A stretch of 64,000 nt of DNA. It comes from Sulfuricella denitrificans. Lineage in GTDB: Bacteria; Pseudomonadota; Gammaproteobacteria; Burkholderiales; Sulfuricellaceae. The stretch is taken from NCBI GenBank assembly GCA_002632355.1, contig NSJJ01000004.1, forward strand, positions 62,001-126,000. Direction: 5' to 3'. Shown piece by piece: positions 40,640 to 51,000 of the stretch (within the stretch, counting starts at the first letter, position 1; each line of letters starts with the position of its first letter). A model generated the notes under the pieces. The model was not told the DNA's origin. It did no database searches and worked only from the letters and a program-made list of their open reading frames with translations. Both the position numbers and the translations under genes were made by a program.

Positions 40640-43006
40640 ATGAAAACCGTCGAACTGCCCATTGCAGGCATGACCTGCGCCGCCTGTTCCACCCGCCTGG
40701 AACGCAATCTCAACAAGATCCCAGGCGCCAACGCCGTGGTCAATCTTGCCGCGGAGAAAGCACGCATTGAATACGACGAGACGCTGAATTCCCCGGCGGA
40801 TTTCGTCGCAGCCATCACAAAGTCGGGTTTCTCCGTTCCACTCGCAGCCACCGACCTGCAACTGACCGGCATGACCTGTGCCGCCTGCGCCACGCGCATC
40901 GAAAAAGTTCTGAACCAGCTCGACGGCGTTGAGGCCACGGTCAATTTTGCCACCGAAAAAGCGCACATCCGTTACCAGCCTGCGCAGGTCACGCTTGCCA
41001 GCCTGACCAAGGCAGTGCGCAGGGCTGGCTACCAGGCTTATGAAGTCGCCGGCACCAGCCGTGCGGCAGAAAAGGCGCGCAAGGAAGCGCAATTCAGGGC
41101 GGAGCGCCGGATGTTCTGGATTGCGGCGGCACTCACCCTGCCCTTGCTGGCGCAGATGCCCTTCATGCTGTTCGATGCGCACCATGAGCTCCTGCCGCGC
41201 TGGCTCCAGTTCGCGCTGGCCACGCCGGTGCAGTTCTGGGCCGGGAAACGCTTCTATGCCGGTGCCTGGCATGCCCTGCGGGGCGGCGGCGCCAACATGG
41301 ATGTGCTGGTGGCGCTCGGGACCAGCATGGCCTGGCTGTTCAGCACCGTCGTATTTTTCTGGAGCCTGCCGCAACACGTCTACTTCGAGGCTGGCGCAGC
41401 GGTCATTACCCTGGTGCTGCTGGGCAAGCTGCTCGAAGCCCGCGCCAAGGCCCGCACTTCTTCCGCCATCGAAGAACTGATCAAGCTGCAGCCACGCACG
41501 GCCTGGGTGGAGCGCGACGGCGTCATGGTGGAAGAGGAGATCGAACGTGTTCAGGCCGGGGACATCTTCGTCGTGCGGGCCGGCGAAAACATCCCGGTCG
41601 ACGGCGAAGTCATCGAAGGCAGTTCCAGCGTGGTCGAGGCCATGCTCACCGGTGAAAGCATGCCCGTCAGCAAAGCATCCGGAGCCAGCGTGTATGCCGC
41701 CACGCAAAACCAGGAAGGCATGCTGCGCTGCCGCGCCACCGGCGTCGGCTCCCACACCCTGCTTGCCGGCATCATCCGCATGGTGGAGCAGGCACAAGGC
41801 TCCAAGGCTCCGATTCAGCGCTTGGCGGACACCATATCGGGCGTATTCGTGCCGGCAGTCGTCACCATCAGCCTGATCACTTTCGCGCTCTGGATGTGGC
41901 TGGGCGGCAGCTTCACCCTCGCGCTGGTCAACGCGGTCGCTGTACTGGTGATCGCCTGCCCCTGCGCACTCGGTCTCGCCACACCCACCGCCATCATGGT
42001 CGGCACCGGCATCGGGGCCAAAATCGGCATCCTGGTGAAAAATGCCGCAGCACTCGAACGGGCAGAAAAAATCCGCACCCTGGTGGTCGACAAGACCGGC
42101 ACGCTGACCGAAGGCCAGCCGGTTGTCAGCGATATCCGCCCTGTTGAACCCTGTTCGGCAGATGATTTGCTTCGTCTGGCTGCCGCACTGGAACAGGGTT
42201 CGCAGCACCCGCTGGCCCAGGCCATCCTGGCGCGGGCCAGTTCAGGCAGGCTCGAACTCCCCGCCATAGCTCAGTTCCAGGCCATCTCCGGCAAAGGCGT
42301 GAGCGCAGAAATCGACGGCGCGCCCCATTACCTGGGCTCGCCCCTGTATCTTGCCGAAAACGGCCTGGCACCGGATGAGTCAATACTTTCCGGAATGCAA
42401 AGCCAGGGGAAAACCGTAGTCATGCTGGCAACATCTTCCGCCATTCTGGGATACATCGCCATCGCCGACCCCTTGCGCGCCAGCTCCGCCCAAGCCGTCG
42501 CACGGCTGCAGCAAATGGGTGTCAATGTCATCATGCTCACGGGCGACAATCACGCCACGGCACAGGCCATCGCCCGCGAGGCTGGGATCGAACACTTTCG
42601 CGCTGAAGTGCTGCCGCAGCACAAGGCTGAAGAAGTGCAGAAACTCAGGACGCAAGGCAGCGTGGTCGGCATGGTGGGAGACGGCATCAACGACGCGCCG
42701 GCACTCGCCGCAGCAGACGTCAGCTTCGCCATCGGCGCAGGCTCGGATGTCGCGATCGAAGCGGCGGACATTACCCTGATGCGCAACGACCTGAACGGCG
42801 TGGCTGATGCCATCGGCCTGTCGCGCGCCACCCTGGGCAAGATCCGCCAGAACCTGTTCTTCGCCTTTATCTACAACGTGCTGGGCATCCCGCTGGCTGC
42901 GTTCGGCATGCTCAGCCCGGTAATTGCCGGCGCGGCGATGGCCATGAGTTCAGTCTCGGTAGTCAGCAACTCCCTGCTGCTGAAAAAATGGAAAGCCAGG
43001 TGTTAG
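40640..43006 (+). CDS. copA: Copper-exporting P1B-type ATPase with two HMA domains
   Basis: 788 aa. Two N-terminal metal-binding domains carry GMTCAAC (about residues 10–16 and 76–82). Then come the membrane helices, actuator TGES (LTGESMPV), the transport-site CPC ([15 protein letters not shown]), the phosphorylated Asp in [11 protein letters not shown], the SEHP-like SQHPLAQAI and the hinge [13 protein letters not shown] with this arrangement indicates Cu(I) export from the cytoplasm. It starts 40 bp after lysS; no CueR-type operator was identified. Confidence 0.95.
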   Translation: MKTVELPIAGMTCAACSTRLERNLNKIPGANAVVNLAAEKARIEYDETLNSPADFVAAITKSGFSVPLAATDLQLTGMTCAACATRIEKVLNQLDGVEATVNFATEKAHIRYQPAQVTLASLTKAVRRAGYQAYEVAGTSRAAEKARKEAQFRAERRMFWIAAALTLPLLAQMPFMLFDAHHELLPRWLQFALATPVQFWAGKRFYAGAWHALRGGGANMDVLVALGTSMAWLFSTVVFFWSLPQHVYFEAGAAVITLVLLGKLLEARAKARTSSAIEELIKLQPRTAWVERDGVMVEEEIERVQAGDIFVVRAGENIPVDGEVIEGSSSVVEAMLTGESMPVSKASGASVYAATQNQEGMLRCRATGVGSHTLLAGIIRMVEQAQGSKAPIQRLADTISGVFVPAVVTISLITFALWMWLGGSFTLALVNAVAVLVIACPCALGLATPTAIMVGTGIGAKIGILVKNAAALERAEKIRTLVVDKTGTLTEGQPVVSDIRPVEPCSADDLLRLAAALEQGSQHPLAQAILARASSGRLELPAIAQFQAISGKGVSAEIDGAPHYLGSPLYLAENGLAPDESILSGMQSQGKTVVMLATSSAILGYIAIADPLRASSAQAVARLQQMGVNVIMLTGDNHATAQAIAREAGIEHFRAEVLPQHKAEEVQKLRTQGSVVGMVGDGINDAPALAAADVSFAIGAGSDVAIEAADITLMRNDLNGVADAIGLSRATLGKIRQNLFFAFIYNVLGIPLAAFGMLSPVIAGAAMAMSSVSVVSNSLLLKKWKARC

Positions 43007-43037
43007 AATTACGCTAACAGTTGATTCAATTTAAGAT

Positions 43038-43727
43038 CTATTCTGCAGGGCGCGTGAGCCGACGCTCCCATGTCTCCACCGCACATTGTTCCAGTCGGTT
43101 GACGGCAATTTTTCGCCAGGATTCGGCGAGCAGATCCAGCTTTGCGATTTCTCGCAATGCATCATAATTAAGCGTATCCACATAGAAGTAATTGAGCAGG
43201 CGCGACAGAGGCCAGTTCTGATGAGGGCGCTGCAGGAGTTCCATGGCATCACCAGCCTGGAGGTAACCAGCTTCGAGCACGCGATAATACCACCCGGTTC
43301 GACGGCTTTCCTGCACCATGCGCGCCATCTTTTTATCCGCAAAATGCACATTGAGTTTCCAGCACGGCTGCCGGGCCTGAGAAACCTGTAGCAGTGAAGT
43401 TCCGGCACGGTAGATATCGCCGATGCAAATATCTTCCTCTCTCATACCAAGAGTGGAAATATTTTCGCCGAAGGCACCCGGCTGTTCCAGAATCCCGGCA
43501 AGTCCAGGGCATTCCTCAAGCCAGATTGCGTAATGATCGAGGGGATAATGGTGCAGTGCCTTTTCTGGTCCGCCATGCCGTTTTCTATCCCCCTGCTGGT
43601 CACATACCAGGCCGTCACGCTCAACCCTGACCGCCCCCGTAACGGGCGTTTTGTGAATGCCGCTCAAATGTCCAGGCGGACCAAAGGGGATAGCCAGACC
43701 TGCCAGCAGGGTGGAAATCTGACTCAT
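43038..43727 (-). CDS. MOSC-domain protein (YiiM-like)
   Basis: 229 aa. The MOSC core includes GAFGENISTLGMREEDICIG and QARQPCWKLNVHF, whose Cys is the expected molybdenum-cofactor ligand position. A C-terminal 3-alpha domain follows (about 165–220). YiiM relatives reduce N-hydroxylated compounds. It is convergent with copA and separates copA from the copZ-like gene. Confidence 0.9.
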   Translation of the reverse strand: MSQISTLLAGLAIPFGPPGHLSGIHKTPVTGAVRVERDGLVCDQQGDRKRHGGPEKALHHYPLDHYAIWLEECPGLAGILEQPGAFGENISTLGMREEDICIGDIYRAGTSLLQVSQARQPCWKLNVHFADKKMARMVQESRRTGWYYRVLEAGYLQAGDAMELLQRPHQNWPLSRLLNYFYVDTLNYDALREIAKLDLLAESWRKIAVNRLEQCAVETWERRLTRPAE

Positions 43728-43833
43728 TTCTTCATGCTTTCGGCGATTTCAATGAAAAATGGCATAGCTTCTTGACGGGTAATAAATTAACAACCAATAT
43801 CCGTGATTATCACCGTATTTCAAGGAGTCAAAC

Positions 43834-44043
43834 ATGGAAAAAATCACGCTTACCGTCAAGGGCATGACCTGCATGGGTTGTGTGCGCAGTGTCAAAAATG
43901 TGCTGGAACCGATTTCTGGCGTATCTGGCGTCGAAATTACTTTGGACAATGGAGAAGTTGCTATTACCTACGATCCCGCCAGAGTGGAGACGGATCAATT
44001 CAGAAACGCGATCAATGATGCCGGTTACGAAGTGATAAAATAA
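43834..44043 (+). CDS. copZ: Copper chaperone, CopZ-like HMA protein
   Basis: 69 aa forming a single ferredoxin-like metal-binding domain with GMTCMGC (about residues 10–16). An AAGGAG Shine-Dalgarno precedes the ATG. Such chaperones deliver Cu(I) to CopA, whose gene is about 0.8 kb upstream in the same direction. Whether it binds Cu or another soft metal is not decided by sequence. Confidence 0.87.
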   Translation: MEKITLTVKGMTCMGCVRSVKNVLEPISGVSGVEITLDNGEVAITYDPARVETDQFRNAINDAGYEVIK

Positions 44044-44079
44044 AACTGAATTTCTAAAAAAACAGAGTTACCACCCCAC

Positions 44080-44634
44080 ATGTTCTCATTCTTTTCCGGT
44101 GAAAAACCGGGCGGCATTGACAGGCACACCCTGAAGGCAATAAATAATGAAGTCATTCATTTTCTTCAGGCGCGCAACGTCCAGTCATTCAAGACCTACA
44201 CCATTGATTACGAAAAAAACCCGATTGTATTGATTCAGGCGGTACCTCAAAAGAAACTGCGCTTTTCCAATATTCTGGAAATTCAGATTAAACGTCACTT
44301 GCGTGAAAAACTGGGCTTCCAGGTACCCGCCATTTTCTGGCGTTTCAAGACGGATGAGAGCGAATCGCCCGGGCCGGAACAGGCTGATTACGAATACGAG
44401 GAAAATCCGGAATACCCGCAGGACATCTCAACCGAAAATACGACAGCCGTCATGTCCGATACCGTAAACACAGAGGATACAGACCAAGTCAATCCCCCTG
44501 AAAACAGTAACGAACACTACGATGTACGCCACCTCGCGCGCAAAGGCATGGAAGTGGAGGAAATTTCCATGGGAGAGTTCGATGAATTCCTCAAGGGGAC
44601 ATCTGCCCCGGAGAACGAATCTCCTCAGACATAA
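44080..44634 (+). CDS. Hypothetical protein with acidic C-terminal half
   Basis: 184 aa, family not recognised. Residues 1–90 look folded (alternating helix/strand, with FKTYTIDYEKNPIVLIQAVP). Residues 95–150 are low-complexity and rich in Glu, Asp, Pro and Asn. A short conserved-looking end, EVEEISMGEFDEFLKG, follows. It lies 36 bp after copZ in the same direction but has no clear Shine-Dalgarno. No membrane segment or signal peptide. Confidence 0.65.
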   Translation: MFSFFSGEKPGGIDRHTLKAINNEVIHFLQARNVQSFKTYTIDYEKNPIVLIQAVPQKKLRFSNILEIQIKRHLREKLGFQVPAIFWRFKTDESESPGPEQADYEYEENPEYPQDISTENTTAVMSDTVNTEDTDQVNPPENSNEHYDVRHLARKGMEVEEISMGEFDEFLKGTSAPENESPQT

Positions 44635-44649
44635 TGCCCGTGGAAATAC

Positions 44650-44988
44650 TTACATGCCGAGCATGTGATTGATTTCCGCTTCTGCATCCAGCCAGTCCTG
44701 AATCTCGTTTTCTGGCGAGAAATTGCGTTTTTCCGCCTTGAAGTAGGCCGCATCGCAAATCATGCGATAGCGCTGTTCCGGCGTGACACCCTTGGAGCCC
44801 TTAGCCTTGCTGGTACGACTTGTCGCTGGCTTTGCGGCTGCAACTTTCTTGGCTGTCGTCCTTGGGGTTGCAGCTTTGGCAGGCTTTGCAGCAGGTGCCG
44901 GCTTGGCTGCTTTTACCGTTACAGATTTCTCGCCAGAAACGGCTGTTTTCTTGGCTTTTGTTGCAGTTTCTGTTTTGGCTTCAGCCAT
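44650..44988 (-). CDS. DUF2934-like protein with histone-H1-like Ala/Lys tail
   Basis: 112 aa from ATG 44988, which has GGAG seven bases upstream; the earlier GTG overlaps that Shine-Dalgarno. Residues 1–65 are Ala/Lys/Pro repeats like bacterial histone-H1-like proteins. Residues 70–112 (TPEQRYRMICDAAYFKAEKR, then DWLDAEAEINHML) match the DUF2934 pattern. The 288 bp upstream (44989–45276) show no gene or strong signal. Function unknown; DNA binding by the tail is inference. Confidence 0.75.
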   Translation of the reverse strand: MAEAKTETATKAKKTAVSGEKSVTVKAAKPAPAAKPAKAATPRTTAKKVAAAKPATSRTSKAKGSKGVTPEQRYRMICDAAYFKAEKRNFSPENEIQDWLDAEAEINHMLGM

Positions 44989-45276
44989 GATATTCACTCC
45001 AAATAATTAAATTATGCAGAAATTTTATTGCTGCCACATGACAGGTTTCAGTCATGGAAAGCGCTGCTTAGATAAGCTGCAACATATCTCAATGCAATTT
45101 ACGTTCCATCGAACACCGCATGCTGTTCAGACAATATGAATGATCACCTGTAACGCTCCGCTAGGGCATTGTAAATTATTGTCATTTTTGGCAGTTGATA
45201 TTCCGCCCACACATGAAAAATGTCAAGGACATGTTAAAAGGCATGCACAGATGTGGTGCCCTCGCACCACTTTATA

Positions 45277-45582
45277 TCACTGAAGAATGGCATCCAGTGA
45301 TCCATCTGGCAGAATGCGATATCGACCCCCGCCATCCGGGTTATTGTTGATGTAACGGCGGACTTGGATTTCGGTCCCTTGTTTCAAAAAACGAATTTCA
45401 TAATACTGGTAATTCTTGAACACCTCTTCGATGTTGAGTGCCTGACCCGGCTGCCAAGGTTTTTGATCAGGATCGAAGTGGTCGAAATAATGCGGGGTAT
45501 CCGGCGCGAATGACTGCCCGGCCGAAGCCGTATTCAGCGTCAGTGCAAGACCCGCCAGAACTGCGCATATAAAATTTCTCAC
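45277..45582 (-). CDS. Small exported protein, unknown
   Basis: 101 aa with a signal peptide (residues 1–21, ending TASAG). The mature part is aromatic-rich ([14 protein letters not shown] and NYQYYEIRF) and ends in a compact beta-like segment. A GTG start overlaps the tldD stop as GTGA, and a perfect GGAGG lies 8 bases upstream, which decides the start. It is likely co-translated with tldD. I do not assign a family. Confidence 0.75.
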   Translation of the reverse strand: MRNFICAVLAGLALTLNTASAGQSFAPDTPHYFDHFDPDQKPWQPGQALNIEEVFKNYQYYEIRFLKQGTEIQVRRYINNNPDGGGRYRILPDGSLDAILQ

Positions 45583-47054
45583 GCAGTGCCTCCGACGGTC
45601 AAACCGTCGATCCTCAGTGTGGGCTGACCGACGCCAACGGGTACGCTCTGGCCTTCCTTGCCGCAGGTACCGACGCCGGGGTCCAGTTTCATGTCGTTGC
45701 CGATCATGGAAACCTTGGTCAAGACATCGGGCCCATTGCCGATCAGGGTAGCGCCTTTTACCGGGTAAGTGATTTTGCCATCTTCAATCATGTAGGCTTC
45801 AGCCGCGGAAAAAACAAACTTTCCGCTGGTGATATCCACCTGGCCACCGCCAAAATTGGCTGCGTACAGACCGTGCCTGACCGAGGCAATGATTTCCTTT
45901 GGATCCCTGTCACCATTGAGCATATAAGTATTGGTCATGCGCGGCATGGGAATGTGCGCGAAGGACTCGCGCCGCGCGTTCCCGGTTGGCGCTACACCCA
46001 TCAGGCGTGCATTGAGTGAATCCTGCAGGTATCCCTTGAGAATACCGTTCTCGATCAGCACCGTGCACTGAGTCGGGTTGCCCTCGTCGTCCACGTTAAG
46101 GGAACCGCGACGGCGCGCAATGGTCCCGTCATCCACCACGGTAACGCCATCCGCAGCCACCCGTTCACCAACGCGCCCGCTGAATGCCGAACTCCCCTTG
46201 CGGTTGAAATCGCCTTCCAGACCATGGCCGATGGCTTCATGCAACAGAATGCCGGGCCAGCCAGCGCCCAGCACCACGGTCATGGCGCCTGCCGGTGCCG
46301 GGCGGGCATCGAGATTGATCAAAGCCTGGTGCACTGCCTCTTTTGCGTATTGCTCAAGAATTTCATCGCTGAAATAGGCGTAATCAAAGCGCCCGCCGCC
46401 ACCCGCGCTGCCCTGCTCACGCCGCCCATCCTGCTCCGCGATCACCTGAACGGACAGTCGCACCAGAGGACGCACATCCGCCGCCATCAAGCCATCATTA
46501 CGGGCCACCATGACCACTTCATACTCTCCGGCCAATCCGGCCATGACCTGAGTGATGCGCGGGTCCAGTGAACGGGCGATGCGTTCCAGCTTTTCCAGCA
46601 GCTTCACCTTCTGCACGTCGTTCAGGCTGGCAATGGGGTCATGCGGCAAATACAGGCCACGCCCATTGGCGCGCCGCATCGTATGAGTGAGAGAGCTTCC
46701 GCCCTGCCGGGCGATGGCTCGTGTGGTTTCAGCTGCCTGTGTCAATGCAGGCAGGCTGATTTCATCGGAATAGGCAAAGGCCGTTTTCTCGCCGCTCACC
46801 ACGCGTACGCCGACCCCCTGATCGATATCAAAGCTGCCCGATTTGACCTGCCCTTCCTCGAGGCTCCAGCTTTCTGCTCGGCTGTACTGGAAATACAGGT
46901 CGGCATAATCTGCCTGATGCTTCATGATCTGGCCGAATATTTGCTGCAACCGGGCCTCATCCAGATGATAGGGTTTAAGCAGCGTGCTCTCGGCCGTGGC
47001 AAACAGGGTGCCGGGTTCGATCGGTGCATGTTGCGACTGTACTTTTGCGGTCAT
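45579..47054 (-). CDS. tldD: Metalloprotease TldD
   Basis: 491 aa. The zinc motif HEAIGH lies in [19 protein letters not shown] at about residue 265, with a C-terminal beta domain ending [13 protein letters not shown]. TldD with TldE/PmbA degrades unfolded peptides and processes microcin/CcdA-type substrates. pmbA is not in the window. It is downstream of the nitrilase-like gene and yhdP, a common betaproteobacterial order. Confidence 0.95.
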   Translation of the reverse strand: MTAKVQSQHAPIEPGTLFATAESTLLKPYHLDEARLQQIFGQIMKHQADYADLYFQYSRAESWSLEEGQVKSGSFDIDQGVGVRVVSGEKTAFAYSDEISLPALTQAAETTRAIARQGGSSLTHTMRRANGRGLYLPHDPIASLNDVQKVKLLEKLERIARSLDPRITQVMAGLAGEYEVVMVARNDGLMAADVRPLVRLSVQVIAEQDGRREQGSAGGGGRFDYAYFSDEILEQYAKEAVHQALINLDARPAPAGAMTVVLGAGWPGILLHEAIGHGLEGDFNRKGSSAFSGRVGERVAADGVTVVDDGTIARRRGSLNVDDEGNPTQCTVLIENGILKGYLQDSLNARLMGVAPTGNARRESFAHIPMPRMTNTYMLNGDRDPKEIIASVRHGLYAANFGGGQVDITSGKFVFSAAEAYMIEDGKITYPVKGATLIGNGPDVLTKVSMIGNDMKLDPGVGTCGKEGQSVPVGVGQPTLRIDGLTVGGTA

Positions 47055-47065
47055 TTAGGTTTTCT

Positions 47066-47950
47066 TCAGCATTGATGAATGGTGCGGTGTTGCAGAGCAG
47101 GCAGGCTGGTGCGCAAACTGGCCTGATAGGCACGATTGACGCTGGCGATGACGACGCCGGAGCCACGTGGCAGCCGATCCAGAATCACACCCCATGGGTC
47201 GACAATCATGCTGTTGCCATGTGTTTCGCGCCCGGAGAGGTGATATCCGCCCTGAGCAGGCGCCACGACATAGGCCAGATTTTCAATCGCGCGTGCACGT
47301 ACCAGCGTCTCCCAGTGCGCCTTTCCGGTGGTGTCGGTAAAAGCGGAAGGAACAACGATCAGATCTACATCCTTCATGGCACGATAAAGTTCGGGGAAGC
47401 GCAGATCGTAACAGACCGACAGGCCGATGCGTCCGAAGGGCGTCTCAAGCACCACGATCTGGTCGCCTGCCTCGATAGTTTCCTCTTCACGGTAATGCTC
47501 GTTGCCCAGATCCAGCCCAAAAAGGTGAATCTTGTCGTAACGTGCAGCCAGTTTTCCTTTGTCGTCATAGACCAGGCAGCTACTTCTCACCTTGCCGGGC
47601 ACAGAGGATTCGAGCGGAACAGACCCACCCACCAGCCAGATCTTGTGTTTCTTTGCCTGGGCACTGAGAAACTTCTGGATCGGCCCCTTGCCTTCGGCTT
47701 CCTGCACCGCGACCTTATCCATTTCTTTCAGGCCCATGATGCAAAAATACTCAGGCAAGGCCACCAGCTTTGCACCCTGACTGGCAGCCGTGGCAATCAG
47801 GCGCTCAGCCTCGGCCAGATTTGCAGACACATTCGGCCCGGAAGCCATCTGGATCGCGGCCACCCTGCAGGTGCCGGGAGTAGGTGCCGTCTTCAGTACG
47901 GTGGTGCGTGCCTTGGGCTTCGCGAAGCTGGATTTTGCCTTGCTGGTCAT
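47066..47950 (-). CDS. Carbon-nitrogen hydrolase (Nit1/deaminated glutathione amidase-like)
   Basis: 294 aa from ATG 47950, preceded by GAAGGGG; a longer frame to 48064 overlaps yhdP and is rejected. A Lys-rich 25-residue leader precedes the nitrilase fold. The triad is visible: Glu in VALPEYFCIMG, Lys in YDKIHLFGLD and Cys in LSVCYDLRFPELYR. Closest in wording to Nit1, which repairs deaminated glutathione. The N-terminal basic extension is unusual. Confidence 0.9.
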   Translation of the reverse strand: MTSKAKSSFAKPKARTTVLKTAPTPGTCRVAAIQMASGPNVSANLAEAERLIATAASQGAKLVALPEYFCIMGLKEMDKVAVQEAEGKGPIQKFLSAQAKKHKIWLVGGSVPLESSVPGKVRSSCLVYDDKGKLAARYDKIHLFGLDLGNEHYREEETIEAGDQIVVLETPFGRIGLSVCYDLRFPELYRAMKDVDLIVVPSAFTDTTGKAHWETLVRARAIENLAYVVAPAQGGYHLSGRETHGNSMIVDPWGVILDRLPRGSGVVIASVNRAYQASLRTSLPALQHRTIHQC

Positions 47951-48029
47951 GGATTCCCCTTCATTTCTGATTGACTCGATTCTATTGCAACACATGCTGC
48001 CGATAAACTTCAAATTCAAGCGCTGAAGA

Positions 48030-51000
48030 CTAACCGCCGCTATCCGGCGATTTATTTTCTCCACCGCCCCTCTTTAGCTTAGTCACTACCGGATTATCCC
48101 ATGTTCCGGTAATGCTGTATTCATAAGCGATAATTTGCCCGATCGGGTCCTTGAGTACCTTTTGCACCAGCAACGTTGTCAGTCCGACCACAGGCCCAGC
48201 CAGAAATGCAGCCGCGCTGGAAACGGTATCCCCCAGCACCGGCACCACGCGTACCCGAAAATTTTGCGTTTCCCGTGCCAGGCTGGTTTCACCCTGCATG
48301 CTGACTTTGGCTGCAGGCCCATCCATCTTGAAATCATTGCTGCTGACGACACCTTGGCTGGCTTTCACATTCATGGAAATATCGTCGAAGGCAAACCCCT
48401 CGCTGAAGACATCACGAAAATCCAGCGTAATGCGCCGCGGCAAGGCTTGCAAACTCAGGATTCCCAGCAATTTACCAATCCCGGGTTCGATTTTCAGGAA
48501 CTGGCCCTTATGCGCTTCCAGAGACATATTCCCGCTCAGGGAAGAATAATGGATTTCCGCCGGGCTGCCATTCCAGGAAAGCCGCCCTTTCAACTCGGCC
48601 TTGCCACCCCTGACGCTGTCAGGATGCCCTACCCGTGCCAGCAGCTTTCCGATATCGCTGGTTTCGAGCAGCAGATTGAATTGACTTCTCGGCTGCTGCA
48701 ACCAGTCCTGCCAGACCCCGTCGAGGGAAAGCGAGGTTTCCGGCGTATTCAGTTTCAGTTTTTCGATGCGCCAGTCACGCCCGTTTGGTGCAGCTACAAG
48801 CTCAAGCCTTCCCAGCGCATTATTTCGAATGCTGAAATTCTCGGCAATAATGTCCAGTGAGGGGTATTCCGTACTTTCGGCGGATGGAGCTGGCTCGCTC
48901 AGTTTGGATGGCGCCGCCGGGGGAATGGAGAGCGACTTGAAGCGTCCGTTCACCCGGCCAGCGCCACCCGGCTTCCAGTTCACACTGCCGCTCATTTCCT
49001 GACTCTCCAGCACAGCCTGCCAGCCTCCATCCAGCCTCCAGGCATTGATGCCCATATCTTTGAAACGTTTGCCGAAAACATCGAGCGATGCAAGCTTCAG
49101 ATTGGCGCCATCTATGGCAAACCCCTCGCCATTCCCCCCCTTCCCGTTTGAAACTTCACGCCAGTGATCGAAATCCACATAGGGCAAGGCACCGTTCAAC
49201 CAGATGCCATTCGATGGCAATTCAGCCGGGCCGCCACCCAGGCGAATGGCGCCGCGCTGCACCTTCATCTGACCGGACTGCTGGCGCCGTTCAAGTTGGG
49301 CAGACAGGATATTGCCATAACGGATACTGATGACATCCTGATCCAGAACCGTCGCCTTGCGCTCGATGCGCAGCAGGACACTGTCCCCCTCTGCCTTGTT
49401 GAGCGGTAAAGGAAGGCTGCTGCCCAGCCCCTTGAGATTCGATGTAAAGACTGCATTGGCCAATTTTTTACGCAAGGAAATCGAGCCATTCCAGCTGGTA
49501 CTCCCCTGGATGCGTTGCATCAGCGGATGCTGGAAAGCCTTGCCCAGTCCGGCTGCCGTTGCCCTGCCATTGGCATTGATCTGGATCACCCCCTGCTGCG
49601 TAGACGCCTTGATGGATGCAGGCCCACCCAGGAACTGGGTGGACAGGCCGGGAATAACAACCGATGAACCCGTAAACTGGAGCACACCATTCACCTGATC
49701 CAGCGCAGGAAATCCCTCGCCCAGCATCACCTTGTTGTTCTGGAACAGATACCCCCCCCCGACCGTGATATCGTCAAGATGGCGCAAGGGAATTTTCAGG
49801 TTGAGTTTGAATTTCCCATTTCCGGCAGCCTGCATACCCTGGCTAAAGTCGTCGATCATGGCACTGACGGGACTTTGATCGATAAACTTCAGCATATCCT
49901 GGGTCGGCCCCTGGGCTTCCCCTTCGACCAGAAGCATTTCTTCCTTAACCAGCAAATCCGGAATCTGGACATGCACCTTGCTTATCTGCATGCCATAGGT
50001 ATGGCCCGAGTGGGCAAAAATGTCCATGTGCTTACCGCGGAACAGCAGATCGACGCCAATCCCATCGATCTCTGGCCACCCTGGCGCGTATTCAAGCCGC
50101 CCTCCGCTTGCCTTGACGGTGACCTGAAACAACCCTGACTTGCCATCTTCAAATGGGAATTTTGCCAGATCGCCTTTCAGCTTCAACTGTACATCGCTGG
50201 CATGTCCGCCCTTGAGGGATCGTGCCAGCCAGTCGTGCGTTTCCTGGCCAACGACCAGTGGCATGTAGTGGCTGACAAAACGGGCATCCGCACGATTGAA
50301 CTGCGCACTCAGATTAATCTGGCCCGGTCCATCGCTGCTGGTTCGGTAAGTACCGAAAGCGGTGCCTGCAAGATGGTTGTTGTTGACCGATGCATTAGCC
50401 AGTTTGAATTCGTGCTGCTCCCCTTTTTTGCTCCAGCTCAGCTGGGCTGTCAGCACGTCCAGATCCAGCGCATGATCAAACACCCCCGGAAATAACAGAC
50501 TGAGCTGACGCGATTTGAGATTGAGCGCCCCGATTTTTTCATTAAAATCGACATTGCCGCTCAAATTGGCGAATGCGGGTGCTTGCCTACCGGAAGCAAG
50601 CGCGTAAGGGCGAATCGATAGATTGATGAATTTGCTCCTGACCTCATAATGCTGCAATTCCGGCCAAGAACCGCTCCAGCCAGCAGAAAATTCACGCAGC
50701 GAACCTTTGGGTTGCAGTTGCTGCAAACCCGAACGCATTTCATCATCTACAGGCAAATAATCGGAAAGTGCAAGTAATGGCGCCAGATCCAGACTATCAA
50801 TCTTCAACTCTCCCCGCGCTGGCGATTTATTGCGTGCCGGGTATACCTTCAGGCTTGCGCTGACCGGGCCCAAAGCCGCACCGTCACGCAGCCGGAAACT
50901 GAAATTGCTGGCCTGAAGAAACCGCCCCGGCGCCAGATCGCTCAAACTCAGGCGCCCGGCCGCCTGAGCCATATCCAGTTGTTGCAAGTCAGGACTTAAT

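Noticed and set aside
43772-43800. TTGACG followed by CAATAT as a copZ promoter
   Set aside because: The -10 half is too poor to support; no metal-regulator operator was recognised either.
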